Part shown: in pieces, positions 25,634 through 34,020 of the stretch
Layout of the letters: every line of letters starts with the position of its first letter
Position numbering within the stretch: the first letter of the stretch is position 1
NCBI RefSeq assembly: GCF_026015885.1
Contig: NZ_JAPDUG010000001.1
Span: 682,001 to 746,000, forward strand
Direction of reading: 5' to 3'
DNA: 64,000 nucleotides
Source: Halocynthiibacter sp. SDUM655004
GTDB lineage: Bacteria; Pseudomonadota; Alphaproteobacteria; Rhodobacterales; Rhodobacteraceae
Position numbers and translations under genes: made by a program
Notes under the pieces: model-generated
Database searches by the model: none
Told to the model about the DNA's origin: nothing
What the model saw: the letters and a program-made list of their open reading frames with translations, nothing else

Positions 25634-27601
25634 TTACTCCGCGGCGGCGCGGGCCGGATCAACGAGGGTCACGATGTCATGCATGATGCGATTGAGCTCG
25701 AAATCCTTGGGCGTGTAAATCCGAGCGACCCCCTTGTTGATAAGACGAGTTGCATCCTCGGCGGGGATAATGCCGCCTGCGATGATCGGGATATGCCCAA
25801 GCCCCGCGACATGCATCCGCTCAAGCAATTCCTCAATCAGCGGCACGTGGCTTCCCGACAGAATCGAAAGCCCAACAACATGCGGGTTCTCACGTTTTGC
25901 CGCGGCAACGATCTCTTCTGGCGTGAGGCGAATACCTTCGTAGCTAATATCCATGCCGCAATCGCGCGCGCGTGTGGCAATTTGCTCAGCCCCGTTTGAG
26001 TGGCCATCAAGACCGGGTTTGCCGACAAGCAGCTTCATCCGGCGGCCAAGATTCTGGCTCGCCACATCAACAGCAAGGCGAATGTCCTCCAGCCCCTCCG
26101 TCTGGTTTGACGGTGTTTTGCGCACACCGGTTGGCGCGCGATACTGGCCGAATACAGCGCGCACAACATCGCCCCATTCTCCCGTCGTTACTCCCGCTTT
26201 GGCACAGGCAATCGAGGCGGGCATGATGTTTTCTCCACTTTGAGCAGCGGCGCGCAGAGCGGCAAGCGCATTGGAAACCGCATTGGTATCACGGCTTTCA
26301 CGGAAGGCATTGAGCCGCGCGATCTGGTCTTCTTCGGCGCCTGCGTCAGCTTCCATGATCGCACGGTCGCCGGTTGTGAGTGGGCTGTCGGCAGTTTCCG
26401 TCCAGCGGTTCACGCCAACAACGGTTGTTTCGCCTGTCTCGATCTTGGCTAAGCGTCTTGCGTTGCTTTCGACGAGCCGCGCTTTCATATATTCAATCGC
26501 CGCAATCGCGCCGCCCATGTCTTCGATCTGTGCAAGTTCTGCGCGCGCGCCGTCTTTGAGCGCTTCGACTTTGCGGGTTACGGCAGGGTTCTCGTCAAAT
26601 AGGTCATCGAATTCCAGCAGGTCGGTTTCATAGGCCAGAATTTGCTGCATCCTAAGCGACCACTGCTGATCAAAGGGGCGGGGCAAGCCAAGCGCTTCGT
26701 TCCACGCCGGAAGTTGTACCGCGCGGGCGCGCGCATTTTTGCTTAGGGTTACGGCCAGCATTTCAAGAAGGATGCGGTATACGTTGTTCTCTGGCTGTTG
26801 TTCGGTCAGGCCAAGGCTGTTGACCTGAACACCATAACGGAAGCGGCGGTATTTCTCCTCCGTGATGCCGTAACGCTCGCGGGTAATCTCATCCCAAAGC
26901 TCAACAAAAGCGCGCATTTTGCACATCTCTGTAACGAAGCGAATGCCCGCGTTTACGAAGAAACTGATGCGGCCAACCATCTGAGGGAAATGCTCTGCTG
27001 GTGTTTTCTTGCGTAAGTCATCCAATACGGCAATTGCCGTGGCGAGGGCGAAGGCAAGCTCCTCCTCCGGCGTCGCGCCCGCTTCCTGAAGGTGGTAGGA
27101 GCACACATTCGTGGGGTTCCATTTCGGCAAATGCGTGCGCGTATAGGCGGCCACATCAGTAAGCATCCGCAGGCTCGGCTCCGGCGGGCAAACATAGGTA
27201 CCGCGGCTTAGATATTCCTTGATGATATCGTTCTGCACGGTCCCTTTGAGTTGGGAAACATCCGCGCCTTGCTCTTCGGCGGTGGCAATATACAACGCCA
27301 GTAACCAAGGGGCCGTCGCGTTGATGGTCATCGAAGTGTTCATCTGCTCCAGCGGAATATCACGAAACAGAGCGCGCATATCACCGATGTGGTTGATCGG
27401 AACGCCGACTTTGCCAACCTCACCCCGCGCGAGCGCATGGTCGCTGTCATATCCTGTCTGGGTCGGCAGATCGAACGCAACCGAGAGTCCGGTCTGACCT
27501 TTGGCGAGGTTTTCACGATAAAGCGCATTAGACGCTTTGGCCGTGGAATGGCCTGCATAAGTGCGAAACAGCCATGGGCGGATCTGGTCTGGATTTGACA
27601 T
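25634..27601 (-). CDS. ecm: Ethylmalonyl-CoA mutase
   Basis: A 655-residue coenzyme-B12 mutase converting (2R)-ethylmalonyl-CoA to (2S)-methylsuccinyl-CoA. The N-terminal TIM-barrel domain starts RPWLFRTYAGHSTAKASN and contains AFDLPTQTGYDSDH, SMTINATAPW and NVCSYHLQEAGA. The C-terminal B12 domain holds the base-off motif DGHSNG within KPGLDGHSNGAEQ and LSILSGSH. The shape is MeaA-like, a single chain of about 655 residues, unlike the two-subunit methylmalonyl-CoA mutase; the Rhodobacter Ecm is the closest known family. Start at 27601 with AAGGCGA upstream. Divergent from the acyltransferase and close to ccr, as in Rhodobacter. cobU near 58 kb may serve its cofactor. Confidence 0.94.
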   Translation of the reverse strand: MSNPDQIRPWLFRTYAGHSTAKASNALYRENLAKGQTGLSVAFDLPTQTGYDSDHALARGEVGKVGVPINHIGDMRALFRDIPLEQMNTSMTINATAPWLLALYIATAEEQGADVSQLKGTVQNDIIKEYLSRGTYVCPPEPSLRMLTDVAAYTRTHLPKWNPTNVCSYHLQEAGATPEEELAFALATAIAVLDDLRKKTPAEHFPQMVGRISFFVNAGIRFVTEMCKMRAFVELWDEITRERYGITEEKYRRFRYGVQVNSLGLTEQQPENNVYRILLEMLAVTLSKNARARAVQLPAWNEALGLPRPFDQQWSLRMQQILAYETDLLEFDDLFDENPAVTRKVEALKDGARAELAQIEDMGGAIAAIEYMKARLVESNARRLAKIETGETTVVGVNRWTETADSPLTTGDRAIMEADAGAEEDQIARLNAFRESRDTNAVSNALAALRAAAQSGENIMPASIACAKAGVTTGEWGDVVRAVFGQYRAPTGVRKTPSNQTEGLEDIRLAVDVASQNLGRRMKLLVGKPGLDGHSNGAEQIATRARDCGMDISYEGIRLTPEEIVAAAKRENPHVVGLSILSGSHVPLIEELLERMHVAGLGHIPIIAGGIIPAEDATRLINKGVARIYTPKDFELNRIMHDIVTLVDPARAAAE

Positions 27602-27726
27602 CTCGGAGTCGCCTTGCAATTAAATTTCTAGATGGGTCATATTCGCGTAATAAAATATCTCTGTCAATCGCTGCATTGCGGCATTAGCGGGTTTACTCCG
27701 AGGCAAGGGGCTGAAACCTTGGGCTG

Positions 27727-29112
27727 ATGTTTCAAACCGTTGAAATTCCTGTCTGGGTAATCGTTATTGTCGCGCTATTGGCGGCGGTTGCGGCATTGGA
27801 ACGGATCCTTGTACCGTCTGTACGATGGTTTTTTCGCCGCCGGATGGAGCGCGTTGTGGCGCGGCTCAACACACGGCTGGAGCGGCCGATCGAACCATTC
27901 AAGCTCGCGCGGCGCCATGACACAATCCAGCGGTTGATTTATTCCCCGCAGGTCTCCGAAGCGATTAACGAATATGCCGCAAGCGAAGGTGTTCCGGAAA
28001 ACGTCGCGTTCGAGAATGCACAGCGTTACGCCAAAGAGATTGTGCCCTCATTTTCGGCAACAGCCTATTTCGGATTTGCGATCCGATTGGCACGGGTGAT
28101 CTCGCGTTCGATCTACCGGATCAGGATCGGTTATTTCGACGAAGAGGCGCTCTCGAAAATTTCTCCTGAAGCAACGGTTGTGTTCGTGATGAACCACCGT
28201 TCCAACATGGATTATGTGCTTGTCACCTATCTCGCGGCAAAGCGTGCGGCTCTCTCATATGCCGTCGGCGAATGGGCAAGAGTCTGGCCGCTCCAAGGGC
28301 TGATCCGCTCTATGGGGGCTTATTTTATTAGGCGAAAGTCTTACAACGCGCTCTATCGCGGGGTGTTGGCGCGTTATGTTCAGATGGCCACCGAGGCGGG
28401 CGTAGCGCAAGCAGTATTCCCGGAAGGGCGGCTTTCGTTAACGGGCGGCGTCGGCGACGCGAAGCTTGGCATTTTGAGCTATGTGATCTCTGGCTACCAC
28501 CCGCTGCGCGATCGGGATGTGGTTTTCGTTCCTGTGGCGCTTAACTATGACCGCGTTCTTGAAGATCGGGTACTCCGCGAGGCAGCGCATGGCGGGCGCA
28601 GCAAATTCAAATTCTCAGTTTGGCGAAGCTTTGGGTTCATGTTCCGACAGCTTCGTTTCATGCTTACCGGACGTTTCCACAGATTTGGATATGCAGCTGT
28701 GAGCTTTGGCGAGCCACTGTCCCTGCGGGCGTTTTCGCAAAGCCAGACTGGGAACCTCCCACCGCTTGTCGCCGAAGAGTTGATGACGCGCGTGCGGGCT
28801 GTTGTTCCGGCGGTTCCCGTTCCGATGGTTGCAACGATCTTTGAACAAGCAGAGCGCCCGCTTACGCACGATGATGTTGTCGAGCGATATGTGAAAATGC
28901 TCGATCTGCTGCGCTCAAACGGTGTTCATGTGCATGTGCCGCGCGATAACCCTGCTTATGGCGCGGAAGTTGGGCTACGGATGTTGAAGCTGCGCCGCTT
29001 CGTGTTGGAACAGGATGATGGCTTTGTAATTAGCCCAAAATCAGCTGAATTCGTTACATATTACGCTGAATCCATTGCGCATTTCTTTGAGGCGCCGGAG
29101 GTGTCGCCCTGA
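27727..29112 (+). CDS. PlsB-like glycerol-3-phosphate acyltransferase
   Basis: A 461-residue protein with an N-terminal membrane helix (residues about 5-25), a linker, and a PlsC-type acyltransferase domain. Motif I is NHRSNMDY (H-x4-D), the glycerol-phosphate-binding block is near MGAYFIRRKSYNALYR, and motif III is FPEGRLSLTGG with a following PVALNYDRV. Size and motifs fit the long alphaproteobacterial 1-acyl-glycerol-3-phosphate or glycerol-3-phosphate acyltransferases rather than short PlsC. Membrane phospholipid synthesis at the inner membrane. It is divergent from ecm and 126 bases ahead of ccr; a shared transcript with ccr is possible but unshown. Confidence 0.85.
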   Translation: MFQTVEIPVWVIVIVALLAAVAALERILVPSVRWFFRRRMERVVARLNTRLERPIEPFKLARRHDTIQRLIYSPQVSEAINEYAASEGVPENVAFENAQRYAKEIVPSFSATAYFGFAIRLARVISRSIYRIRIGYFDEEALSKISPEATVVFVMNHRSNMDYVLVTYLAAKRAALSYAVGEWARVWPLQGLIRSMGAYFIRRKSYNALYRGVLARYVQMATEAGVAQAVFPEGRLSLTGGVGDAKLGILSYVISGYHPLRDRDVVFVPVALNYDRVLEDRVLREAAHGGRSKFKFSVWRSFGFMFRQLRFMLTGRFHRFGYAAVSFGEPLSLRAFSQSQTGNLPPLVAEELMTRVRAVVPAVPVPMVATIFEQAERPLTHDDVVERYVKMLDLLRSNGVHVHVPRDNPAYGAEVGLRMLKLRRFVLEQDDGFVISPKSAEFVTYYAESIAHFFEAPEVSP

Positions 29113-29208
29113 TTATTCTGCAGCCGCTCGGTTATTAAATTACAAAAATTAATCAAAATGGGTTGCTTTGTTGCTCGCTCGATCTTACCACATAGGTAGG
29201 AGCGCTGA

Positions 29209-29223
29209 TTCTGCGGCGCAGAA
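29209..29223. repeat. Palindrome directly before the ccr ribosome binding site
   Basis: TTCTGCG-G-CGCAGAA, a 7-bp perfect inverted repeat around one base, ending 15 bases before the ccr ATG and just before GAGGAGG. It could be an operator covering the initiation region. Confidence 0.5.
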
Positions 29224-29238
29224 AACGAGGAGGAGCCC

Positions 29239-30540
29239 ATGGCACTGGATCAAGACAACATTCGCGCGAATTATGATGCGCCGGTCAAAGATCTCTATGA
29301 GGTCGGCGAAATGCCACCGCTGGGCCACGTGCCAAAACAGATGTACGCGTGGGCCATTCGCCGCGAGCGGCACGGAGAGCCGGATCAATCCTTTCAGCTT
29401 GAAGTTGTGGATACGCCTGAAATCGGGAGTAACGATGTTCTTGTTCTCGTGATGGCGGCGGGCGTGAATTACAACGGTATCTGGGCGGGGCTTGGAATAC
29501 CGATCAGCCCGTTTGATGTTCACAAAGCCGACTATCATATAGCCGGGTCTGATGCTTCGGGCATTGTTTGGGCCGTTGGCGATAGAGTTACGCGTTGGAA
29601 AGTTGGCGATGAGGTTGTGATCCATTGCAATCAGGATGATGGCGATGATGAGGAGTGCAATGGTGGTGATCCGATGTTTTCACCGAGCCAGCGTATCTGG
29701 GGCTACGAAACGCCTGACGGGAGTTTTGCTCAGTTTACCGGTGTGCAAGCGCAACAACTGATGCCGCGGCCAAAGCATCTCACTTGGGAGGAGAGTGCTT
29801 GTTATACTCTGACCTTGGCCACCGCATACCGAATGTTGTTTGGACACCATCCCCATGAGCTAAAGCCCGGCCAGAACGTGCTTGTTTGGGGTGCCTCAGG
29901 TGGCTTGGGGAGCTATGCGATCCAGTTGATCAATACCGCGGGGGCCAATGCAATCGGCGTGATTTCCGATGAGGATAAGCGGGATTTTGTACTCGGCCTT
30001 GGCGCTAAGGGCGTAATTAATCGCAAAGATTTCAAGTGTTGGGGGCAATTGCCTACGGTGAACAGCCCTGAATATAAGGAGTGGTTCGCCGAAGCGCGGA
30101 AGTTTGGCAAGGCGATCTGGGATATCACCGGTAAAGGCGTGAATGTTGACATGGTGTTTGAGCATCCGGGCGAAGCGACATTCCCAATTTCAACATTCGT
30201 TTGCAAAAAAGGCGGCATGGTTGTGATTTGCGCCGGTACCAGCGGATTTAACCTGACCATGGACGCGCGTTATGTCTGGATGAACCAGAAGCGCATTCAG
30301 GGAAGCCACTTTGCGCATCTGCAACAGGCGTCGGCTGCGAACCGTTTGATGATCGAGCGCCGTCTTGATCCGTGTATGAGCGAAGTTTTCGGTTGGGACG
30401 ACATTCCACAGGCCCATGTGAAGATGCGTAAAAACGAGCACCAGCCCGGCAATATGGCGGTTCTGGTGCAGTCACCACGCGCCGGTTTGCGGACATTCGA
30501 AGATGCGCTGGAGGAGAGCATCGATCCCCGGCTTTCCTAA
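29239..30540 (+). CDS. ccr: Crotonyl-CoA carboxylase/reductase
   Basis: A 433-residue NADPH-dependent medium-chain dehydrogenase-type enzyme that reductively carboxylates crotonyl-CoA to ethylmalonyl-CoA, the key step of the ethylmalonyl-CoA pathway. The N-terminal part contains NIRANYDAPVKDLYEVGEMPPLG, characteristic of Ccr; then the GroES-like domain with AAGVNYNG and the acidic DDGDDEECNGGD insertion near a metal-free catalytic region; the NADPH motif GASGGLGSY; and GWDDIPQAHVKM near the C terminus. Length standard. GAGGAGG ribosome binding site. Ends at a terminator. Confidence 0.96.
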   Translation: MALDQDNIRANYDAPVKDLYEVGEMPPLGHVPKQMYAWAIRRERHGEPDQSFQLEVVDTPEIGSNDVLVLVMAAGVNYNGIWAGLGIPISPFDVHKADYHIAGSDASGIVWAVGDRVTRWKVGDEVVIHCNQDDGDDEECNGGDPMFSPSQRIWGYETPDGSFAQFTGVQAQQLMPRPKHLTWEESACYTLTLATAYRMLFGHHPHELKPGQNVLVWGASGGLGSYAIQLINTAGANAIGVISDEDKRDFVLGLGAKGVINRKDFKCWGQLPTVNSPEYKEWFAEARKFGKAIWDITGKGVNVDMVFEHPGEATFPISTFVCKKGGMVVICAGTSGFNLTMDARYVWMNQKRIQGSHFAHLQQASAANRLMIERRLDPCMSEVFGWDDIPQAHVKMRKNEHQPGNMAVLVQSPRAGLRTFEDALEESIDPRLS

Positions 30541-30563
30541 CGTGCCCGTGACGGGAAGCCCTG

Positions 30564-30592
30564 AAAGGTCGCCAAAAATGGCGGCCTTTTTT
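30564..30592 (+). terminator. Terminator of ccr
   Basis: Stem GGTCGCCA/TGGCGGCC (one mismatch) with an AAAA loop, followed by TTTTTT, 24 bases after the ccr stop codon. Confidence 0.88.
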
Positions 30593-30627
30593 GTGTAAAA
30601 CAAGGTAAAACCACGAAAAAGCTAGAC

Positions 30628-30641
30628 GAATAGCGCTAAAA
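30628..30641. promoter_or_regulatory. CceR-like site before the small helical protein
   Basis: GAATAGCGCTAAAA: TAGCGCTAA core, 10 of 14 to TGTTAGCGCTAACA. It lies about 65 bases upstream of the 67-residue protein gene and after the ccr terminator. May be chance; no TCA gene follows. Confidence 0.25.
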
Positions 30642-30706
30642 TTTGCCAGACTAAAATTCTCGCACTGGTTGTGTGGGGCAATCGTGTCGATCGTGGGGGA
30701 TCTGAA

Positions 30707-30910
30707 ATGACACATGACTGGGTTTTGTGCGTGCTGAATGACTTAAAGACATTCGCCGAGCGCAACAGGCTGCCTATTCTTGCGGAGAATTTGGAAGAAA
30801 CGAAATTACATGCTGCGTTGGAACTGTCGCAGATTTCTGCCGTGGGGGCGGAGATCAAGGACAGCTATGATGCTCGCAAGCGGGTGGTAAAAGAAATGCG
30901 AGACCACTAG
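30707..30910 (+). CDS. Small helical protein of unknown function
   Basis: A 67-residue protein, predicted mostly helical and soluble (WVLCVLNDLKTFAERN, then LEETKLHAALELS, then IKDSYDARKRVVKEM). The ATG at 30707 has GGGGGA 7 nt upstream; a frame extension to 30671 is not needed. It has a proper upstream region after the ccr terminator. I do not recognise the family; similar short helical proteins are often regulators or adaptors, which is only a guess. Followed about 80 bases later by the helicase gene. Confidence 0.6.
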   Translation: MTHDWVLCVLNDLKTFAERNRLPILAENLEETKLHAALELSQISAVGAEIKDSYDARKRVVKEMRDH

Positions 30911-30988
30911 GCGCTTGCTCGCGCTTTCGGCTTCGCTCTTGTGATAATGTTGCTGGTCCTTACAAAAGGGCCGCTATATGGTCGCGTT

Positions 30989-32527
30989 ATGAACGTACCC
31001 GCAGTTACTTTTTCGGATGATCAGGCCGAAGCTTACGATGCCGTCACCGAGCTTTTGCGCGGGGCAGGTGTTGATCTTGATGAAGCAATGATCACGCCGC
31101 TAAGTGGCGGAAAGCAAAAGGTTCTTGCGGTAATCGGCAAGGCCGGTTCAGGAAAAACCCTGCTTCTGGCGCAGCTGTATAAGGCGCTAGAGGACGCGGG
31201 CGTAGAGGTCGTTTCCGGCGACTATGAAAGCAAGAGCCGCAAAACCCGCCGTACCCTCGCAATTCTCGCGCCAACCAACAAAGCCGCGAGTGTTTTGCGT
31301 AACCGCGGCGTGCCGGCCACCACGATCCACCGCATTCTGTATACGCCGGTTTACGATCCGGAATACGAGAAGATTGCGCAATGGTTGGCGGGTGATTCAG
31401 AGAGGCCCGAAATCGAAGGGCTGACCGACGAAGCGCTTGATCGGGCTTATGCGTTTTACCAGATTCACAAGTCCATTCCAGGTGCGCTTGCGGCTGCGGG
31501 GCTGCGTGGCTCGGATTTCATTACCGGATGGAGCCGTCGGGATGATGAGCTGGATATCGGCTTTATTGATGAGTCCTCGATGCTTGATGACAAGCAGTTC
31601 GAAGATTTGAAAGAGATTTTTCCAACGCTGGTCTTGTTTGGCGATCCTGCGCAGTTGGCACCCGTGGGTCAATCTGGAACGATGGTTTTCGACAAGCTGA
31701 AAGAGCCGCAAGTCAAGACGCTTTCGCGCGTGCACCGCCAAACACAGGATAATCCGATCCTTGATTTGGCACATGCTTTGGGTGATCCGGAGCTGACGTT
31801 CGAGGGGTTCGAGCGCATGGTCGAGGAGGCCGCGCGCAAGGATGATCGCGTTGTTATGGCTCAACGGGTCGAAAGCGATTTGATGGCGCGTTCGCCGGTT
31901 TTGGTTTGGCGGAACGCAACGCGTGTACGGCTTATTCAGGCATTTAGAGGGGCCTTTGGTGCGCCAGCGGATGCGTTATTGCCAGGTGAGCCGCTGATTT
32001 GCGACGGGATTGAGTTGCCGGTCAAACACCGTAAGAAACGGATTGATCTTGAGGCGCGCGGGCTGATCAAGGGCGCGCAGGTTGTGTATCTTGGTCCGGG
32101 AAAGAAGCCGGGGTTTTCACGACTGCATGTAATTGGCGCGGAAGACCCGCAAGTGAGTGCGGCTTCGATTGTGAAGATCGAATTCCCAGACGAGGAAGAG
32201 CCGTTTATCCCCTATGCCGCGCGCATGGGGGCGGCGTTTTTGCACGGCGCGGCGGTTACGATTCACAAGGCGCAGGGATCGCAGTGGGAGCAGGTGCAGG
32301 TCTTTGCGCCGGATTTGTATGCAGCAGCGCGCATGGGGCGGATCGAGGCAGGGCATCCCCTGTGGAAACGGCTTGCCTATGTGGCGATTACGCGGGCTGA
32401 GAAGCGGCTGCATTGGGTTGTGCGCAACCGTCTTGCGCGGCCATCTGGCCCGCTGGTGACGGATGATTTGCGGGCGACGCCAGCGCCGCTTTCGCTCACG
32501 CTAGAGAATGAGGAGAACCAAGCATGA
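30989..32527 (+). CDS. RecD-like superfamily 1 DNA helicase
   Basis: A 512-residue helicase. Motif I (Walker A) is GKAGSGKT, motif Ia APTNKAASVL, motif II DIGFIDESSML, motif III FGDPAQLAPVG, motif IV region SRVHRQ, and the C-terminal UvrD-like domain with the AVTIHKAQGSQW and YVAITRAEKRL motifs. This is the ATP-binding RecD2-like family (AAA_30/UvrD_C_2), cytosolic, likely unwinding 5' to 3' in DNA repair. Start is uncertain: a GTG-started frame opens at 30941, but the conserved part begins with FSDDQAEAYDAV near MNVPA at 30989; neither has a strong ribosome binding site. Overlaps the SDR gene by ATGA. Confidence 0.88.
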   Translation: MNVPAVTFSDDQAEAYDAVTELLRGAGVDLDEAMITPLSGGKQKVLAVIGKAGSGKTLLLAQLYKALEDAGVEVVSGDYESKSRKTRRTLAILAPTNKAASVLRNRGVPATTIHRILYTPVYDPEYEKIAQWLAGDSERPEIEGLTDEALDRAYAFYQIHKSIPGALAAAGLRGSDFITGWSRRDDELDIGFIDESSMLDDKQFEDLKEIFPTLVLFGDPAQLAPVGQSGTMVFDKLKEPQVKTLSRVHRQTQDNPILDLAHALGDPELTFEGFERMVEEAARKDDRVVMAQRVESDLMARSPVLVWRNATRVRLIQAFRGAFGAPADALLPGEPLICDGIELPVKHRKKRIDLEARGLIKGAQVVYLGPGKKPGFSRLHVIGAEDPQVSAASIVKIEFPDEEEPFIPYAARMGAAFLHGAAVTIHKAQGSQWEQVQVFAPDLYAAARMGRIEAGHPLWKRLAYVAITRAEKRLHWVVRNRLARPSGPLVTDDLRATPAPLSLTLENEENQA

Positions 32528-33249
32528 AGTCTATTATCATAACCGGTGCGAGCGGTGGCTTGGGCGCGGCAACGGCACGGCTGTTCCTAGAAAAGGGATG
32601 GCGCGTTGGCCTTTTGGCGCGCAACAAAGACAAGCTAGAAGCGCTTGCGGACGGACATGAACGGGCCGTTGTATTGCCATGTGATGTTACCGATGAAGGC
32701 TCCATTGAGCGGGCTTTCGCGGCGTTTGACAGGCCACTTGATGCTCTTTTCAACAACGCGGGTACGTTTGGAAAGCAGGCTTTGATTGACGAGATCACGG
32801 TGGCCGAGTGGCGCCATACCGTGGACGTGAATTTGACGGGGATGTTCCTCGCTGCGCGCGCTGCTTTCACGCGGATGCGTACGCAAGATCCGACAGGTGG
32901 AAGAATTATCAACAACGGCTCGATTTCGGCGCATACACCAAGACCACAAACCGTTGGCTATACAGCTACGAAACATGCGGTAACTGGCTTGACGAAAACG
33001 CTGGCGCTCGACGGGCGTCCGTTTCAGATCGCTTGTGGGCAAATTGACATCGGAAACGCAGCAAGTGCCATGACCGAGTCCATGTCGGCAGGCGTACCGC
33101 AGGCTGATGGGAGTATCGCGCCAGAGCCAGTGATGAGTTCGGATCACGTAGCCGAAGCTGTATTGCATATGGCCGAACTGCCGTTGTCGGCCAACATACT
33201 CAACATGACCGTGATGGCCACGAATATGCCATTTGTCGGGCGGGGATAA
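32524..33249 (+). CDS. Short-chain dehydrogenase/reductase
   Basis: A 241-residue classical SDR: cofactor motif TGASGGLG at residues 7-14, NNAG near 80, catalytic Ser in NNGSISAH, and the YTATK catalytic pair near 150. The position after beta-2 (LLARN) suggests NADP preference. Substrate unknown. It overlaps the helicase stop by ATGA and is therefore co-translated with it, an odd pairing seen without obvious functional logic. Confidence 0.88.
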   Translation: MKSIIITGASGGLGAATARLFLEKGWRVGLLARNKDKLEALADGHERAVVLPCDVTDEGSIERAFAAFDRPLDALFNNAGTFGKQALIDEITVAEWRHTVDVNLTGMFLAARAAFTRMRTQDPTGGRIINNGSISAHTPRPQTVGYTATKHAVTGLTKTLALDGRPFQIACGQIDIGNAASAMTESMSAGVPQADGSIAPEPVMSSDHVAEAVLHMAELPLSANILNMTVMATNMPFVGRG

Positions 33250-33255
33250 CGCGGT

Positions 33256-34020
33256 TTAGGAGTTGAGATACCGGCGGAAGAACGCACTCGCGCCCCAGCC
33301 CGCAACAATCGCGATAAACAGCGACAGGATGCCGTAAACCAGCGGCATTTCATGGGCGAGATTAAAGAGCCAGCGTTCAAGTCCGACCTTGCTCACGTCT
33401 AATTCGGTTACATATTCACCCACAACGCTGCCCCCACGTACCAAGAGAAAACGGGCGTTATAGTCCCCCTCGGTTAGGTTGGCGGGGAGGGCGATCGAGG
33501 TGCGAAACAACGTGTCCTCGGATAGCTCAACACCGTTCTCAAGCGTTTGGTAGAGGCCCTTGTCTTCGCGGATACGGATGAGTGCTTCGGTAAAGTTCTC
33601 AGAATCCGTAATTGTTGCGGGTGCACCGACTGAGCGGATTACATTCTCAATGCTCACTTTGTGGCGCAGGTCTTCTGTGTTGGTGAGAATGTCGTCTAAC
33701 GGGCGGGTCGAAGCGACGGCATAGAAACTTGGAGCGGCGTCAACTTCGACCGCGTCAGTGTTGACCCAAATGCCGACACGCTTGTCCTTGCGGCGCACCA
33801 TAACCGGCGACATCGGACCAGAAACCGTGATGATCACGTCGAGCGGATCACCTTCAGGCGGAGGGGCAATGCGTTTGACAGCGCCGAAAATCAGAATCTC
33901 GGAACCGTCGAAATTCGCAGTGATCGCAACACGATTTTGCGAAAGTCCGGCAACAACCTCTTCGCCCTTCGCGGCAAGCGTAGACAACAGCAGGAGGGGG
34001 AGGAGCAGAAGAAAGCGCAT
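33256..34020 (-). CDS. TIGR02186 family membrane protein
   Basis: A 254-residue protein with a signal peptide (MRFLLLLPLLLLSTLAAKGEE), a large extracytoplasmic beta-rich domain, and one C-terminal transmembrane helix (about residues 222-245). It matches the alphaproteobacterial TIGR02186 family: GLSQNRVAITANFDGSEILIFGA near the N terminus and FRTSIALPANLTEGDY in the middle. The family nearly always lies beside a TauE/SafE permease, as here, so it probably forms part of an anion export system, for instance as a periplasmic partner. The start codon overlaps the permease stop by one base. Substrate unknown. Confidence 0.85.
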   Translation of the reverse strand: MRFLLLLPLLLLSTLAAKGEEVVAGLSQNRVAITANFDGSEILIFGAVKRIAPPPEGDPLDVIITVSGPMSPVMVRRKDKRVGIWVNTDAVEVDAAPSFYAVASTRPLDDILTNTEDLRHKVSIENVIRSVGAPATITDSENFTEALIRIREDKGLYQTLENGVELSEDTLFRTSIALPANLTEGDYNARFLLVRGGSVVGEYVTELDVSKVGLERWLFNLAHEMPLVYGILSLFIAIVAGWGASAFFRRYLNS

